A DNA stretch of 56,590 bases from IMG/VR virus record IMGVR_UViG_3300037189_017720, positions 1 to 56,590 of that record, one strand, 5' to 3'. This document shows positions 49,039 through 56,590 of this stretch, in pieces (within the stretch, counting starts at the first letter, position 1; each line of letters starts with the position of its first letter). A model generated the notes under the pieces. That model saw only the letters and a list, made by a program, of their open reading frames with translations, ran no database searches and had not been told where the DNA came from. The stretch is from a virus. The position numbers and the translations under genes were made by a program.

Positions 49039-49384
49039 TTTGTTTATTTATATTTGTTATTATAGCCCAAACGTAATCTTTTTTTAATAATTTTATCTTA
49101 TCTCCCGGTTCTGGTTGAATTGTTGGGTTTTGTATTCTATTATATTCACATACCAACCACCATAAAAACATTGTTCCATAATATTTATAAGAAATTAATA
49201 ACCAAGTATCATTTAAAACCACATCATAATCAATTTCAACTGAACTATCATTTGCAGGAAATATGTTTACCGATCTTAAAAGATTATAAAATCTCATACC
49301 ATCATCATCCGAATAGATATTTAAAAAATTCTCATATCTATAAAATGAAAGTTGTGGTAAATCTGTAAAATTTGATTGATTCAT
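49028..49384 (-). CDS. gp53: baseplate wedge protein gp53-like
   Basis: 118 aa. RYENFLNIYSDDDGMRFYNLLRSVNIFPAND is followed by the diagnostic block YYGTMFLWWLVCEYNRIQNPTIQPEPGDKIKLLKKDYVWAII, compare gp53-type WW.I...N.I.NP...P..G..I. The second half is LysM-like. T4 gp53 (196 aa) joins neighbouring wedges in the baseplate. The gene is 6 bases after the gp48-like gene. Confidence 0.75.
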   Translation of the reverse strand: MNQSNFTDLPQLSFYRYENFLNIYSDDDGMRFYNLLRSVNIFPANDSSVEIDYDVVLNDTWLLISYKYYGTMFLWWLVCEYNRIQNPTIQPEPGDKIKLLKKDYVWAIITNINKQISN

Positions 49385-49390
49385 AAATTA

Positions 49391-50506
49391 TTAAAAACTA
49401 TTTTTAACAGTTTCTCCAAAATCTTTATAATTTTCTGTTACTTTATTTCCAATACCAATAGCGGCTTCGGATAGTGATGGTGCATTTGTTATTTTTACTT
49501 TAACGCCACCCAAAGCTCCAGCCAATACATTAGAACTTTGAGATAATAAATCGGTAAATGTTATAGTCACTCTGTATGCCTCTGGTATTAGTATTTCCTT
49601 TGCTCCAAAAGAGTCCCAATCACTCATTCTTCTTGTGGTTCCTATACTATCAACTTTAAAATTGCTTACATAAGCTGCTGGCATATAAACCCCACCAACC
49701 GAACACGCATCAACTTCATATAATTTTGGGGGAATATATGACATTAACGATGTTCTTGTTTTTAAATTTTGAAAACTAAAAAGATTTACAAAACTAAAAT
49801 GATTAAATGCCGACTTTAAATCTAATGTGTTGTATAAAGGAAATGTTATAGTTAATGATTGTTGAGATGTTCCACTGAATTGTTTAGTGTCCTCAAATCC
49901 AAATCCGGGAGTCATAGAACCAACCGCAACACCAACAGCAGCACCTACTATTGAACTTAAAATATTTCCCTTATCCGCTGATTTTGTGGAATTTCCCATA
50001 CCACCAAGAATATCATTTAACCCACCTATAGGCGACCATTGATTTTCAATAGCACGAATACCATCTCCATTTTTTAATAACCAAGGAAAATTGTAATAAA
50101 ACCCAGTTTGTTCTGCATTATATAATTGCGTGAATGTATCTAAAGATGGTGCATTATTTAAAGTTTTCCAAGGGGTTGCATTCATGGTATTAGTAGCCAA
50201 ACTCTCTATGGCAACCGCACCTTGCGTTAAAATATTTGATAGTTGAGTTGCCCACACACCATATTGCAGTTCTTTTTCTATTACAAAAATCTGAGGAACT
50301 TCATCTTTACTTCCCAAATTTGACCAATACATATCATTATACACATCTACAACACCGTTACCTATAGGTTTTAATACTGTATATGGGGTGTGAGTAATTC
50401 CTAAAAATTTACTTTCTTGATTTTCAGCCCTGAAATATCTATTCCCACCAAAAGCGGTATTAATTCCATTAGCAGAAGTTTGATCTGATGGCAGAATATT
50501 ATTCAT
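49391..50506 (-). CDS. gp48: baseplate tail-tube cap gp48-like
   Basis: 371 aa (T4 gp48 is 364 aa). The middle holds a Gly/Ala stretch (ILSSIVGAAVGVAVGSMTPGFG, about 188-210) and the C-terminal part has MSYIPPKLYEVDACSVGGVYMPAAYVSNFKVDSIGTTRR followed by ILIPEAYRVTITFTDLLSQSSNVLAGAL, a tube-like domain typical of gp48/gp54. It would close the baseplate centre and start the tube. A perfect TATAAATA lies 9 bases before the start. Confidence 0.65.
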   Translation of the reverse strand: MNNILPSDQTSANGINTAFGGNRYFRAENQESKFLGITHTPYTVLKPIGNGVVDVYNDMYWSNLGSKDEVPQIFVIEKELQYGVWATQLSNILTQGAVAIESLATNTMNATPWKTLNNAPSLDTFTQLYNAEQTGFYYNFPWLLKNGDGIRAIENQWSPIGGLNDILGGMGNSTKSADKGNILSSIVGAAVGVAVGSMTPGFGFEDTKQFSGTSQQSLTITFPLYNTLDLKSAFNHFSFVNLFSFQNLKTRTSLMSYIPPKLYEVDACSVGGVYMPAAYVSNFKVDSIGTTRRMSDWDSFGAKEILIPEAYRVTITFTDLLSQSSNVLAGALGGVKVKITNAPSLSEAAIGIGNKVTENYKDFGETVKNSF

Positions 50507-50515
50507 TATATATAA

Positions 50516-50523
50516 TATTTATA
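50516..50523 (-). promoter_or_regulatory. T4-type late promoter
   Basis: Minus-strand TATAAATA, identical to the T4 late consensus, 9 bases before the ATG at 50506. It overlaps the stop codon of the tape-measure gene. Confidence 0.55.
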
Positions 50524-52528
50524 ATGCGGCACTATACTCCCTAGAATTTTTCCACCACTGTTCTCTTTTATCATTATTAATATCAAATACTGGTTTTAAA
50601 AGGTAGGAATTGGATGTATCGGATGTTTGTGTGATCGTACTTTGATTATTGATTAAAGTTTGAGGTTTGTTTATAGATGCAAATTGATATAATGTTTTAT
50701 TAAAATTTTCTATTAATTTTTCATTTAATTTATTTTGATTTTTTATCATTTCATCTAACTTATCTACTGTTGGATTTTTTATATTTTGCGAAACTGGTTC
50801 AAATCTTTGAACGTTTTCTGGTTTTTGTTGAATTATTTCTGGTTTTTGATTAACAGGATTTGGAATAGGTGCTGGTTTTTGTTCTCTTTCATATTTTTCA
50901 TCCATTTCCTTTTGCTGTTCCGGTGAAAGATCTCTATATACTGATGATTCTTTATATGATGGTTTTTTTGTTCCAAACCCAAACATAGATTTTAATCCAG
51001 TGATAGAATCATCTATTAAAGTTCCTTTATTTGCATCTTTTGCTAAAGAAATATATTTTTTACTAACAACCTGTCCAACCCCACCTTGATCATTTATGTT
51101 TTGATCTAAAAATTGAGAAACAGCATTATCAGGCTTCCAACCCTTTCCAGTTGCCCAACTAAATATTCCAGTAAGACCTTTAGCTAACAAACTAGTTAAG
51201 TTTGGAATTATGTCTAATAATCCCCCAATAAAAGATGTAAAAACTGCAATAAATTTTTGAAATGGATCTAAATCAACATCATCCCAAACGGAAAATAATG
51301 TTTTAATTGCGCTAATAGTGCCATCAATAATAGCTAGAACCTCAACACTTAAAATTCTTCCTAAAAATTCAAACAAAACCGTGAATGGTTTAAATATAAC
51401 TAATAATCTTCCTAACGGTCCTTCAAAAGTTCTTATATAACCTAAAACCGAACCAAACATGTCCATTATACCTTGAAAAAATCTAGAAATACCAGACAAT
51501 CTACCTTCAGCTTTAAAAAGATTCAAAATAGTTTCAGCCCATTCTCCAATAATAGTTTTTGCTGAATTTAATTTATCCATTCCTTGTGTTAATGGTTTGA
51601 TTATTCTTTCAGTCCAAGCATTAGATAACCATGTGCCTATTTCTTCCAATTTTAACCATGATTTTATAGAATTTTTAATTCTATTAATATTTGTAATAAA
51701 GGATGACGCCGCTTCATCCGTTTTTAATGCGCTATTAATACCTTTAACTTCCAATTTAATCTCGCTAAATAATTCTTTTAATGGATTTTTTATAAATTTT
51801 GCAAAGTTTTCTCCTAACTTTAATTCTTCAAAAAAAGCAGAAAAAGCTGTTTTTATTTTTCCGGGAAGTTCAAATAACCAAACAAATGCATCCTTTATTT
51901 TAGTTGCAACTAAAATTATATCAGAAAGAAAACCCATAACTAATGGTATTAACATGGGCAATGCAGTAATAAGAAATCCAATGATACCAGAACCACCACT
52001 ATTACCACTCATTCCATCTATAAGTTCTTTGATATTTTTATTTAAAGCATCCATACTGGCATTTAATGCGTTGTATATGGGTTCTAAAAGAGTTTTTAAT
52101 ATCTTTATACCTTCTGGATGAAAACTAACACGCATTACTTCTTCGCCAATATTTTTTTGTTCACCAGTATTATTATTATTTTTATTTCCAAAATTTTTTA
52201 AACTTTCTGGTATTAACTTTAAAATATTACTATCTTTTAATTTTTCTAACTCTTCGTTATCTTTTTTTATTTTTTGTTTTTTATCTTTGTATTGCTTTTC
52301 TTCTAAAATATTAATTTCTTTTTGTCTATCTTCTTTTAATTTATTTAATTTATCTTCTTCGAGATAATTTTTCTTTTCGGTTTTAATTTCAGACTCAAGT
52401 TTTTTAAAATATTCTTTTTGTTGCTTTTCAAAAAGTTTTGTATTTTTTGCAACCATTTCATCAATAGATTTAAAATCAATCTTTTGAGATTGATTCATAT
52501 ATTGATTTAAATTATTGTCACCATCCAT
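50519..52528 (-). CDS. tape-measure protein (gp29-like role)
   Basis: 669 aa. The N-terminal 100 residues are a charged coiled coil (KNTKLFEKQQKEYFKKLESEIKTEKKNYLEEDKLNKLKEDRQKE). Hydrophobic segments lie near 180-205 (IIGFLITALPMLIPLVMGFLSDII) and 370-440. Long amphipathic helices fill the rest, and the C-terminus is Pro/Gln/Asn-rich. It is the longest structural protein of helical type in the tail region, placed between gp26-like and gp48-like genes, so it is the probable ruler. It starts with a late-type CTATAAGTA 6 bases upstream. Confidence 0.65.
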   Translation of the reverse strand: MDGDNNLNQYMNQSQKIDFKSIDEMVAKNTKLFEKQQKEYFKKLESEIKTEKKNYLEEDKLNKLKEDRQKEINILEEKQYKDKKQKIKKDNEELEKLKDSNILKLIPESLKNFGNKNNNNTGEQKNIGEEVMRVSFHPEGIKILKTLLEPIYNALNASMDALNKNIKELIDGMSGNSGGSGIIGFLITALPMLIPLVMGFLSDIILVATKIKDAFVWLFELPGKIKTAFSAFFEELKLGENFAKFIKNPLKELFSEIKLEVKGINSALKTDEAASSFITNINRIKNSIKSWLKLEEIGTWLSNAWTERIIKPLTQGMDKLNSAKTIIGEWAETILNLFKAEGRLSGISRFFQGIMDMFGSVLGYIRTFEGPLGRLLVIFKPFTVLFEFLGRILSVEVLAIIDGTISAIKTLFSVWDDVDLDPFQKFIAVFTSFIGGLLDIIPNLTSLLAKGLTGIFSWATGKGWKPDNAVSQFLDQNINDQGGVGQVVSKKYISLAKDANKGTLIDDSITGLKSMFGFGTKKPSYKESSVYRDLSPEQQKEMDEKYEREQKPAPIPNPVNQKPEIIQQKPENVQRFEPVSQNIKNPTVDKLDEMIKNQNKLNEKLIENFNKTLYQFASINKPQTLINNQSTITQTSDTSNSYLLKPVFDINNDKREQWWKNSREYSAAL

Positions 52529-52534
52529 ATATAC

Positions 52535-52543
52535 TACTTATAG
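52535..52543 (-). promoter_or_regulatory. late-type promoter core of the tape-measure gene
   Basis: Minus-strand CTATAAGTA, 6 nt before the ATG at 52528, in a 27-base intergenic gap. Confidence 0.45.
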
Positions 52544-52555
52544 TAGTAATATGGT

Positions 52556-53362
52556 TTAGTTTAAAAACATTATACTATCAACATTAACAGTTTGCGTATA
52601 ATCTTCATATTTTACTGTTAAAATTTCATCTAAATTATTTTTCCATTCACTAATTTTATCTATGATTTTTTGTAATAAACTGCTTGGAAGCTTTTCTATT
52701 AACTTTATTCTTTGCTCAAATGGTAAATTATTTAATTCAACTTCACTTTCATTTATCCAAACCTTATTGATATATTTTGAAATTTCTCCTATGAAAGATT
52801 CAGATACTAGTTTTTGAATATCTTCTGTAGTTTTTACTTCTTCTGGTTTTTTATTACCTTTGAATTGACTATCATAATCAAACTCCACTTTAATTGTTGG
52901 GTATAATATTTCAGTTTTAAGTAAAAATGAACCATTATTTTCCTCTAACAAAGCGGGTTTAGGTGTAATATATTCTTTTAAGGAATCTAATATTGGTTTA
53001 ATTTCAAATTTGTTTGATATTTTATTTTTTTCTCCAAAGAAAACGGTTATTTCATTTGAAATTTTACTCTTCAAAGACAAACCAATACAGGTTTTATCCA
53101 CTAATGTTAAATTATCAATATTAACATTTTCTGTTATTAAATTATCTTTTAAAATGCTATAAAAAGTTTTTATAAAACTTGTATTATAAACGGAAGTATC
53201 CATAGCAGCACCCAATAATTGCTTTTGTTGTTTTGCATTTAACTGTTTAAAAGTTAAATTGCTTTGAATTGAAGGTATCCAAGAATCAACAGTAAAACTG
53301 TCCGATACTTCACCCAATGCTTTTAAGGCATTATTAAAATCCAATACATTATCATTCACCAT
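52556..53362 (-). CDS. baseplate hub assembly protein, gp26-like (T4_baseplate)
   Basis: 268 aa. FTVDSWIPSIQSNLTFKQLNAKQQKQLLGAAMD is the signature of the T4 gp26-type family (W-PS...F..L..KQQKQLL), and LPFEQRIKLIEKLPSSLLQKIIDKISEWKNNLDEIL is the helical C-terminus. gp26 and gp51 act in hub assembly like tail-assembly chaperones. The gene precedes the tape measure gene, the usual site of tape-measure chaperones. The next upstream gene is a second, diverged member. A CTAAATA core lies 7 nt before the start. Confidence 0.6.
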   Translation of the reverse strand: MVNDNVLDFNNALKALGEVSDSFTVDSWIPSIQSNLTFKQLNAKQQKQLLGAAMDTSVYNTSFIKTFYSILKDNLITENVNIDNLTLVDKTCIGLSLKSKISNEITVFFGEKNKISNKFEIKPILDSLKEYITPKPALLEENNGSFLLKTEILYPTIKVEFDYDSQFKGNKKPEEVKTTEDIQKLVSESFIGEISKYINKVWINESEVELNNLPFEQRIKLIEKLPSSLLQKIIDKISEWKNNLDEILTVKYEDYTQTVNVDSIMFLN

Positions 53363-53368
53363 AATACA

Positions 53369-54355
53369 TTATTTAGATAAATCTTCGCCAAATTCAAGGG
53401 ATAATTTTTTAATCTCGTCACTAAAATTATTTTGATCAATATTTTCTGGAGAATTTTGCGATTGTTTGTCTGTTTTTTTATTTTGTTCTTCAATTATAGA
53501 CATGTATATGTTTCTTTCTGAATTAGATATACCCATAATATAATTTGGAGGTAGATTGTTATATGATAAAAAATATATTTCTTGATATAAAGTTCTTAAA
53601 TCATATGAAAAAATCATTTTTATATGTTCTACAAAATTTAAATTATAAATGCTAAATTTATAATCTTTAAAAAATGATATTTCAAATAAATCAAATTCTA
53701 CTAATATTTTAAAAGCAGATAATACTTTTTCTTGTATTTTGTTTTTAATTACCAATGGTATTTGTTCAAAAAAAATAATTTTTTCTTCTTTTTTAAAACA
53801 TTCCCAAGAGGTTTTACTTTCATTTATTTCAATATATTCTACAAATTCAAATAAAGTTTCATTAAAAATTTTATATTCCAAATTATCATTTAAAACATTA
53901 TTAAAAGAATCTATACTTTTTATATTTGGCCAATTGATTTTTATTTTTATATTGTTCTCTTGTATAATTGAATTGTCATACTGTTCAAAATAATTCGATG
54001 CATTATATAAATTATTTAAATATTTTTTTAAATCTATTTGTATTTTAGTCTTAGATTTTGAATCACCATCATTTTTTAATAGAAAATCAATTGTGGAACC
54101 AACGCTTATTATTCTTAATTTTACCAAAAATAAAACAAATTCGATTATATTAATTTTATAAAAATCTTCTTTGTTTTTTATACAATTTAAAATTATATCT
54201 AAAACATATTGAACATAATCATATAAAAATTCTCTTTTATCCGAAAAACTAATATTAGCTTTAGCGATTAATAATTGTTCCTGTGTATTAATCTCTCTAA
54301 AATTTATTTTATTTTTAGTATAAGGTAGATCTACACTATAATTGTAATAATTCAC
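53369..54355 (-). CDS. second gp26-like baseplate hub/chaperone protein
   Basis: 328 aa, GTG start. YSVDLPYTKNKINFREINTQEQLLIAKANISFSDK and KINIIEFVLFLVKLRIISVGSTIDFLL match the N-terminal form of gp26-type proteins (P-K-v-fRE-t.keq...; LR..SvG). The end, RTLYQEIYFLSYNNLPPNYIMGISNSERNIYMSIIEEQNKK, is like tail-assembly chaperones. It follows the tube-like gene at 54364 by 8 bases. It may function together with its neighbour at 52556-53362 as two halves of a chaperone set. Confidence 0.6.
   Translation of the reverse strand: MNYYNYSVDLPYTKNKINFREINTQEQLLIAKANISFSDKREFLYDYVQYVLDIILNCIKNKEDFYKINIIEFVLFLVKLRIISVGSTIDFLLKNDGDSKSKTKIQIDLKKYLNNLYNASNYFEQYDNSIIQENNIKIKINWPNIKSIDSFNNVLNDNLEYKIFNETLFEFVEYIEINESKTSWECFKKEEKIIFFEQIPLVIKNKIQEKVLSAFKILVEFDLFEISFFKDYKFSIYNLNFVEHIKMIFSYDLRTLYQEIYFLSYNNLPPNYIMGISNSERNIYMSIIEEQNKKTDKQSQNSPENIDQNNFSDEIKKLSLEFGEDLSK
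53370..53376 (-). promoter_or_regulatory. possible late promoter core
   Basis: Minus-strand CTAAATA, 7 nt before the ATG at 53362. It overlaps the end of the upstream gene. Confidence 0.3.
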
Positions 54356-54363
54356 TTATTAAT

Positions 54364-55062
54364 TTATGGCAAATATATCAAATCTCCAGTTTCTCCATCT
54401 AAAATAGAATATTTGTCATATACAAATTTTACATCACTATATCGCAACCCCTCTTCATTGTATGAATAAGTTTCTCCAGCAACGCTTATCGGAGCAGCAT
54501 TGTAAAATCTGTAAATTTTTCTAATACCCATTGGATTTCTTTGTCCAGTTTTAGCGTACATCACAACATCTATCGCATTAGCTTTTACGTATTTGGGTGA
54601 ACTTGGTGATCTTGCTACTAAACCATTATAACCAACCATTATAATCCAAGGTCTTATTATTAAATCTAAAAACGAAGCATTAGTTTCCAACATTGTTATG
54701 GTTAAAGGATCATATTTTCCTCTATTTGATGCCGTAGCTGGAGCTAAAAATCCACCATAGTCCAATCCTTGGTTACTTGCCTCAACCGATTCGTTAGGTA
54801 GTGTGACTTGTCTAGCAAAAACACAACCCATCATAAGGTTACTACGAGCCTGAAGACCTCCATCTAATAATATGGAAGTTACTTCATTATTGTAAGACCA
54901 CAATGATTGCTCTCTATTTCTAATAGAATCTTCTAAATTATTGAATAAATTAGATACACTATTAAAATGTATAGTTACCATCCACTGCGAAGCTAATGCT
55001 ATGCCAGTGGGCCAATAACTTAAAAGAGACAGGTAATATTCGTATGGACTTTTAGGAGGCAT
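54364..55062 (-). CDS. tail-tube-like / baseplate tube protein
   Basis: 232 aa. WMVTIHFNSVSNLFNNLE, VFARQVTLPNESVEASNQGLDYGGFLAP, DPLTITMLETNASFLDLIIRPWIIMVGYNGL and RKIYRFYNAAPISVAGETYSYNEEGLRYSDVKFVYDKY follow the strand order of tail-tube-fold proteins, as in gp19 and gp54. Placed just after gp19, it may be the tube initiator or a minor tube protein. A minus-strand ATAAATA core is 5 bases upstream. Confidence 0.6.
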   Translation of the reverse strand: MPPKSPYEYYLSLLSYWPTGIALASQWMVTIHFNSVSNLFNNLEDSIRNREQSLWSYNNEVTSILLDGGLQARSNLMMGCVFARQVTLPNESVEASNQGLDYGGFLAPATASNRGKYDPLTITMLETNASFLDLIIRPWIIMVGYNGLVARSPSSPKYVKANAIDVVMYAKTGQRNPMGIRKIYRFYNAAPISVAGETYSYNEEGLRYSDVKFVYDKYSILDGETGDLIYLP

Positions 55063-55067
55063 AATAA

Positions 55068-55074
55068 TATTTAT
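55068..55074 (-). promoter_or_regulatory. late-type promoter core
   Basis: Minus-strand ATAAATA followed by TTATT and the ATG at 55062. The 12 bases ATAAATATTATT are shared with the site before gp19. Confidence 0.45.
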
Positions 55075-55087
55075 GCCTTAGACTAAA

Positions 55088-55645
55088 TTATCTTCCAAGA
55101 GTTTCGCCAGTCAATCTCCAAAACTGATAAGCTATAGTTGCTTGTTGCTCAAGAATTTCTCCAGCATTTGTTAAATTAACAGTTAAATCACCAATAGCTT
55201 GGCAATATGCACCATATAAAGTATATTCTCTTAAAGGGTTTCCTTTTTTGTCTAAGAGAACCATAACAATTTGATTTTGAGCATCTTTGCCGGGAATAGT
55301 ATATGAACCAGTGCTATTACGATCATCAAAAACTCTCTTGGTCCAATCTTCAAATTTTCTTCTGATAGAAAGATCCGAAGGAACTCTAAATGTAATTTGC
55401 CAAGCTTGGCTATTAGGATAAGTAGCTGTTCCGGGAACATTAAAACTAAGCCCCATAAATGGAACTGGAACATTAGTAATAGCCCTTCCGGGTAAGGTTG
55501 TTGTTGTTACATAAAGTAACTCTTGTTGTGTAAATGTTCTTCCACCTAAAGATACGATTCTAAAAAGATTTTGCCTTGCAAAGTCTTTAACAATCGCAGC
55601 ATCGTAGAAGTTTTCTATTCCTTGTGTTTCAAATAATCCAGCCAT
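55088..55645 (-). CDS. gp19: tail tube protein gp19
   Basis: 185 aa (T4 gp19 is 163 aa). DFARQNLFRIVSLGGRTF, VTTTTLPGRAITNVPVPFMGLSFNVPGTATYPNSQAWQITFRVPSDLSIRRKFEDWTKRVFDD and YTLYGAYCQAIGDLTVNLTNAG are the strand, loop and helix elements of the T4-type tube protein. It forms the inner hexameric tube through which DNA passes. It follows the sheath gene by 48 bases and has its own late-type core. Confidence 0.88.
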   Translation of the reverse strand: MAGLFETQGIENFYDAAIVKDFARQNLFRIVSLGGRTFTQQELLYVTTTTLPGRAITNVPVPFMGLSFNVPGTATYPNSQAWQITFRVPSDLSIRRKFEDWTKRVFDDRNSTGSYTIPGKDAQNQIVMVLLDKKGNPLREYTLYGAYCQAIGDLTVNLTNAGEILEQQATIAYQFWRLTGETLGR

Positions 55646-55657
55646 AATATATAATAA

Positions 55658-55664
55658 TATTTAT
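55658..55664 (-). promoter_or_regulatory. late-type promoter core of gp19
   Basis: Minus-strand ATAAATA (as GATAAATATTATT), 12 nt before the ATG at 55645, in the 48-base gap between sheath and tube genes. Confidence 0.45.
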
Positions 55665-55693
55665 CTTATATGCTATACATTAATCAGTATATT

Positions 55694-56590
55694 TTAAGAT
55701 TGTCCTCCTGCTACTAATTCCGAAAAATTAACACCAGTTCTCGTTGCAATGAAGTCGGCTAATATAAATTCAGCGGCTCTTACTGGTTGAATATAAATTG
55801 ATATTTTCAATTCATTATTATCAATAACATCCGGTGTATTATTAGTAGTGTCACAGACTAAAAGATAATCATAACATCCTTCATTTAATTTAGCTTGATC
55901 AAATATAGGAGTTAATGCACCTTTCAAACGATTTCTTGTAGCAAAATCATTTGGTTCAAACACAAAAAACTTTAATAGCTTCTGTGCTTCTTTCTCTAAA
56001 GTTAAGAACAATCTACGAACATTAATTCTATCAAAAGCAGATGGTTTTCTGTAAAATGTTTTCTGACCATAAATCACAAATCCATCCATATTAAAGAATG
56101 CAATTGGATTTATATTAATTTTATAAAGTAAATCTCTTTGTTTTTGAGTTGGATTAACGCCCAAATCAGTAACATTTGTTAATGTACCTCTAGTGAAGCC
56201 AGCTGGAGCAATCCAAGGGAATGTTGTTTGAGATGATTTTGCAATTATAGCAGTAGCATATCCAGAAGATGGCAACCATATTGGTTTACTTGAATATACA
56301 TCTGTTGATTTCACCCAATTTCCATAAGATGTAACATAGCTGCTTTGCACATTTGAATATATATTGTTTAAAGGCCAATAAATATTATTAGAAAAAACGT
56401 AATTCTTTTTAGATGAAACTTTAGCGTTTTGACCTCTTACGAAAATTTGTCTCAATGGGTCGGAAATAAACAAATGATCTCTTCTACCTTCGGCAAAAGC
56501 AACAAACTGATTTGTAATTGCTTGATAACCATTAAATGTATTTCCTGTTGGAATTATATTTACTTTAGTGTTACCTATACCATTTGAATC
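55694..56590 (-). CDS. gp18: tail sheath protein gp18, C-terminal part (5' end outside window)
   Basis: The frame is open to the right edge (298 codons plus stop visible), so the N-terminus is missing; TTG at 56473 is not a real start. The C-terminal sheath domains are clear: VAFAEGRRDHLFISDPLRQIF, PSSGYATAIIAKSSQTTFPWIAPAGFTRGTL, INPIAFFNMDGFVIYGQKTFYRKPSAFDRINVRRLFLTLEKEAQK and ISIYIQPVRAAEFILADFIATRTG. These match the Phage_sheath family, with the conserved handshake strands at the C-terminus. It contracts to drive the tube into the cell. Confidence 0.93.
   Translation of the reverse strand, partial: DSNGIGNTKVNIIPTGNTFNGYQAITNQFVAFAEGRRDHLFISDPLRQIFVRGQNAKVSSKKNYVFSNNIYWPLNNIYSNVQSSYVTSYGNWVKSTDVYSSKPIWLPSSGYATAIIAKSSQTTFPWIAPAGFTRGTLTNVTDLGVNPTQKQRDLLYKININPIAFFNMDGFVIYGQKTFYRKPSAFDRINVRRLFLTLEKEAQKLLKFFVFEPNDFATRNRLKGALTPIFDQAKLNEGCYDYLLVCDTTNNTPDVIDNNELKISIYIQPVRAAEFILADFIATRTGVNFSELVAGGQS

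Noticed and set aside
56356-56473. TTG at 56473 as the start of the sheath gene
   Set aside because: The frame continues in sheath-like sequence up to the right edge, so the gene is simply cut by the window.

Overview
This window is part of the genome of a large, contractile-tailed, T4-like phage (myovirus, Caudoviricetes) with strongly AT-rich DNA. No bacterial chromosomal gene is visible. Recognisable T4 counterparts are: replication and recombination genes (gp43 polymerase, gp45 clamp, gp62 clamp-loader subunit, gp41 helicase, gp61 primase, gp32 SSB, UvsX, UvsY, UvsW, gp46/gp47), late sigma factor gp55, terminase gp17, and tail genes (gp18, gp19, gp15-like, gp26-like, gp27-like, gp48-like, gp53-like, gp5-like). 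Genes are packed tightly, with ATGA or TAATG junctions and convergent genes sharing stop bases. Almost none has a Shine-Dalgarno sequence.

Layout. 1-2342 (minus): a proline/threonine-repeat protein cut by the left edge, and a gp15-type tail completion protein fused to a FISUMP domain. 2370-8346 (mostly minus): small proteins, a GroES-like protein, gp62, a glycosyltransferase, primase and an AAA nucleotide kinase. 8424-9622 (plus): a two-gene bilin cassette, heme oxygenase plus ferredoxin-dependent bilin reductase. 9619-10658 (minus): lysis cassette. 10659-10849: a repeat-rich regulatory gap. 10850-12537 (minus): small genes and a GIY-YIG nuclease. 12565-23277 (plus): uvsY-uvsW-55-47, then ten sugar-transfer and methyltransferase genes. 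23318-38310 (plus): gp46, a GT-B glycosyltransferase, a broken SET-domain gene, gp43, UvsX, gp41, a DHH phosphoesterase, gp32, gp45 and hypotheticals. 38307-56590 (minus, with two plus-strand genes inside): spike, hub-hydrolase, baseplate, terminase, tape measure, tube and sheath, cut by the right edge.

Two promoter classes can be read by eye. Early or metabolic genes have sigma70-like TTGAnn-N16-18-TAnnnT elements; in most of them the predicted start of transcription is on or within two bases of the start codon, which implies leaderless mRNAs. Late and structural genes carry TAAATA or ATAAGTA cores (compare T4 late TATAAATA) 5-12 nt before the start codon, consistent with the encoded gp55.

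Host. The FISUMP domain and Pro/Thr repeats are common in Bacteroidota, but the TTGACA/TATAAT-like promoters are not the Bacteroidota type. The bilin cassette resembles genes known from aquatic phages. The best statement is an aquatic Gram-negative host, otherwise undetermined. The most unusual items are the bilin cassette, the gp15-FISUMP fusion, a peptidase plus a second probable wall hydrolase nested inside the gp5 OB-fold, the leaderless-promoter architecture, and the glycosylation island that separates gp47 from gp46.
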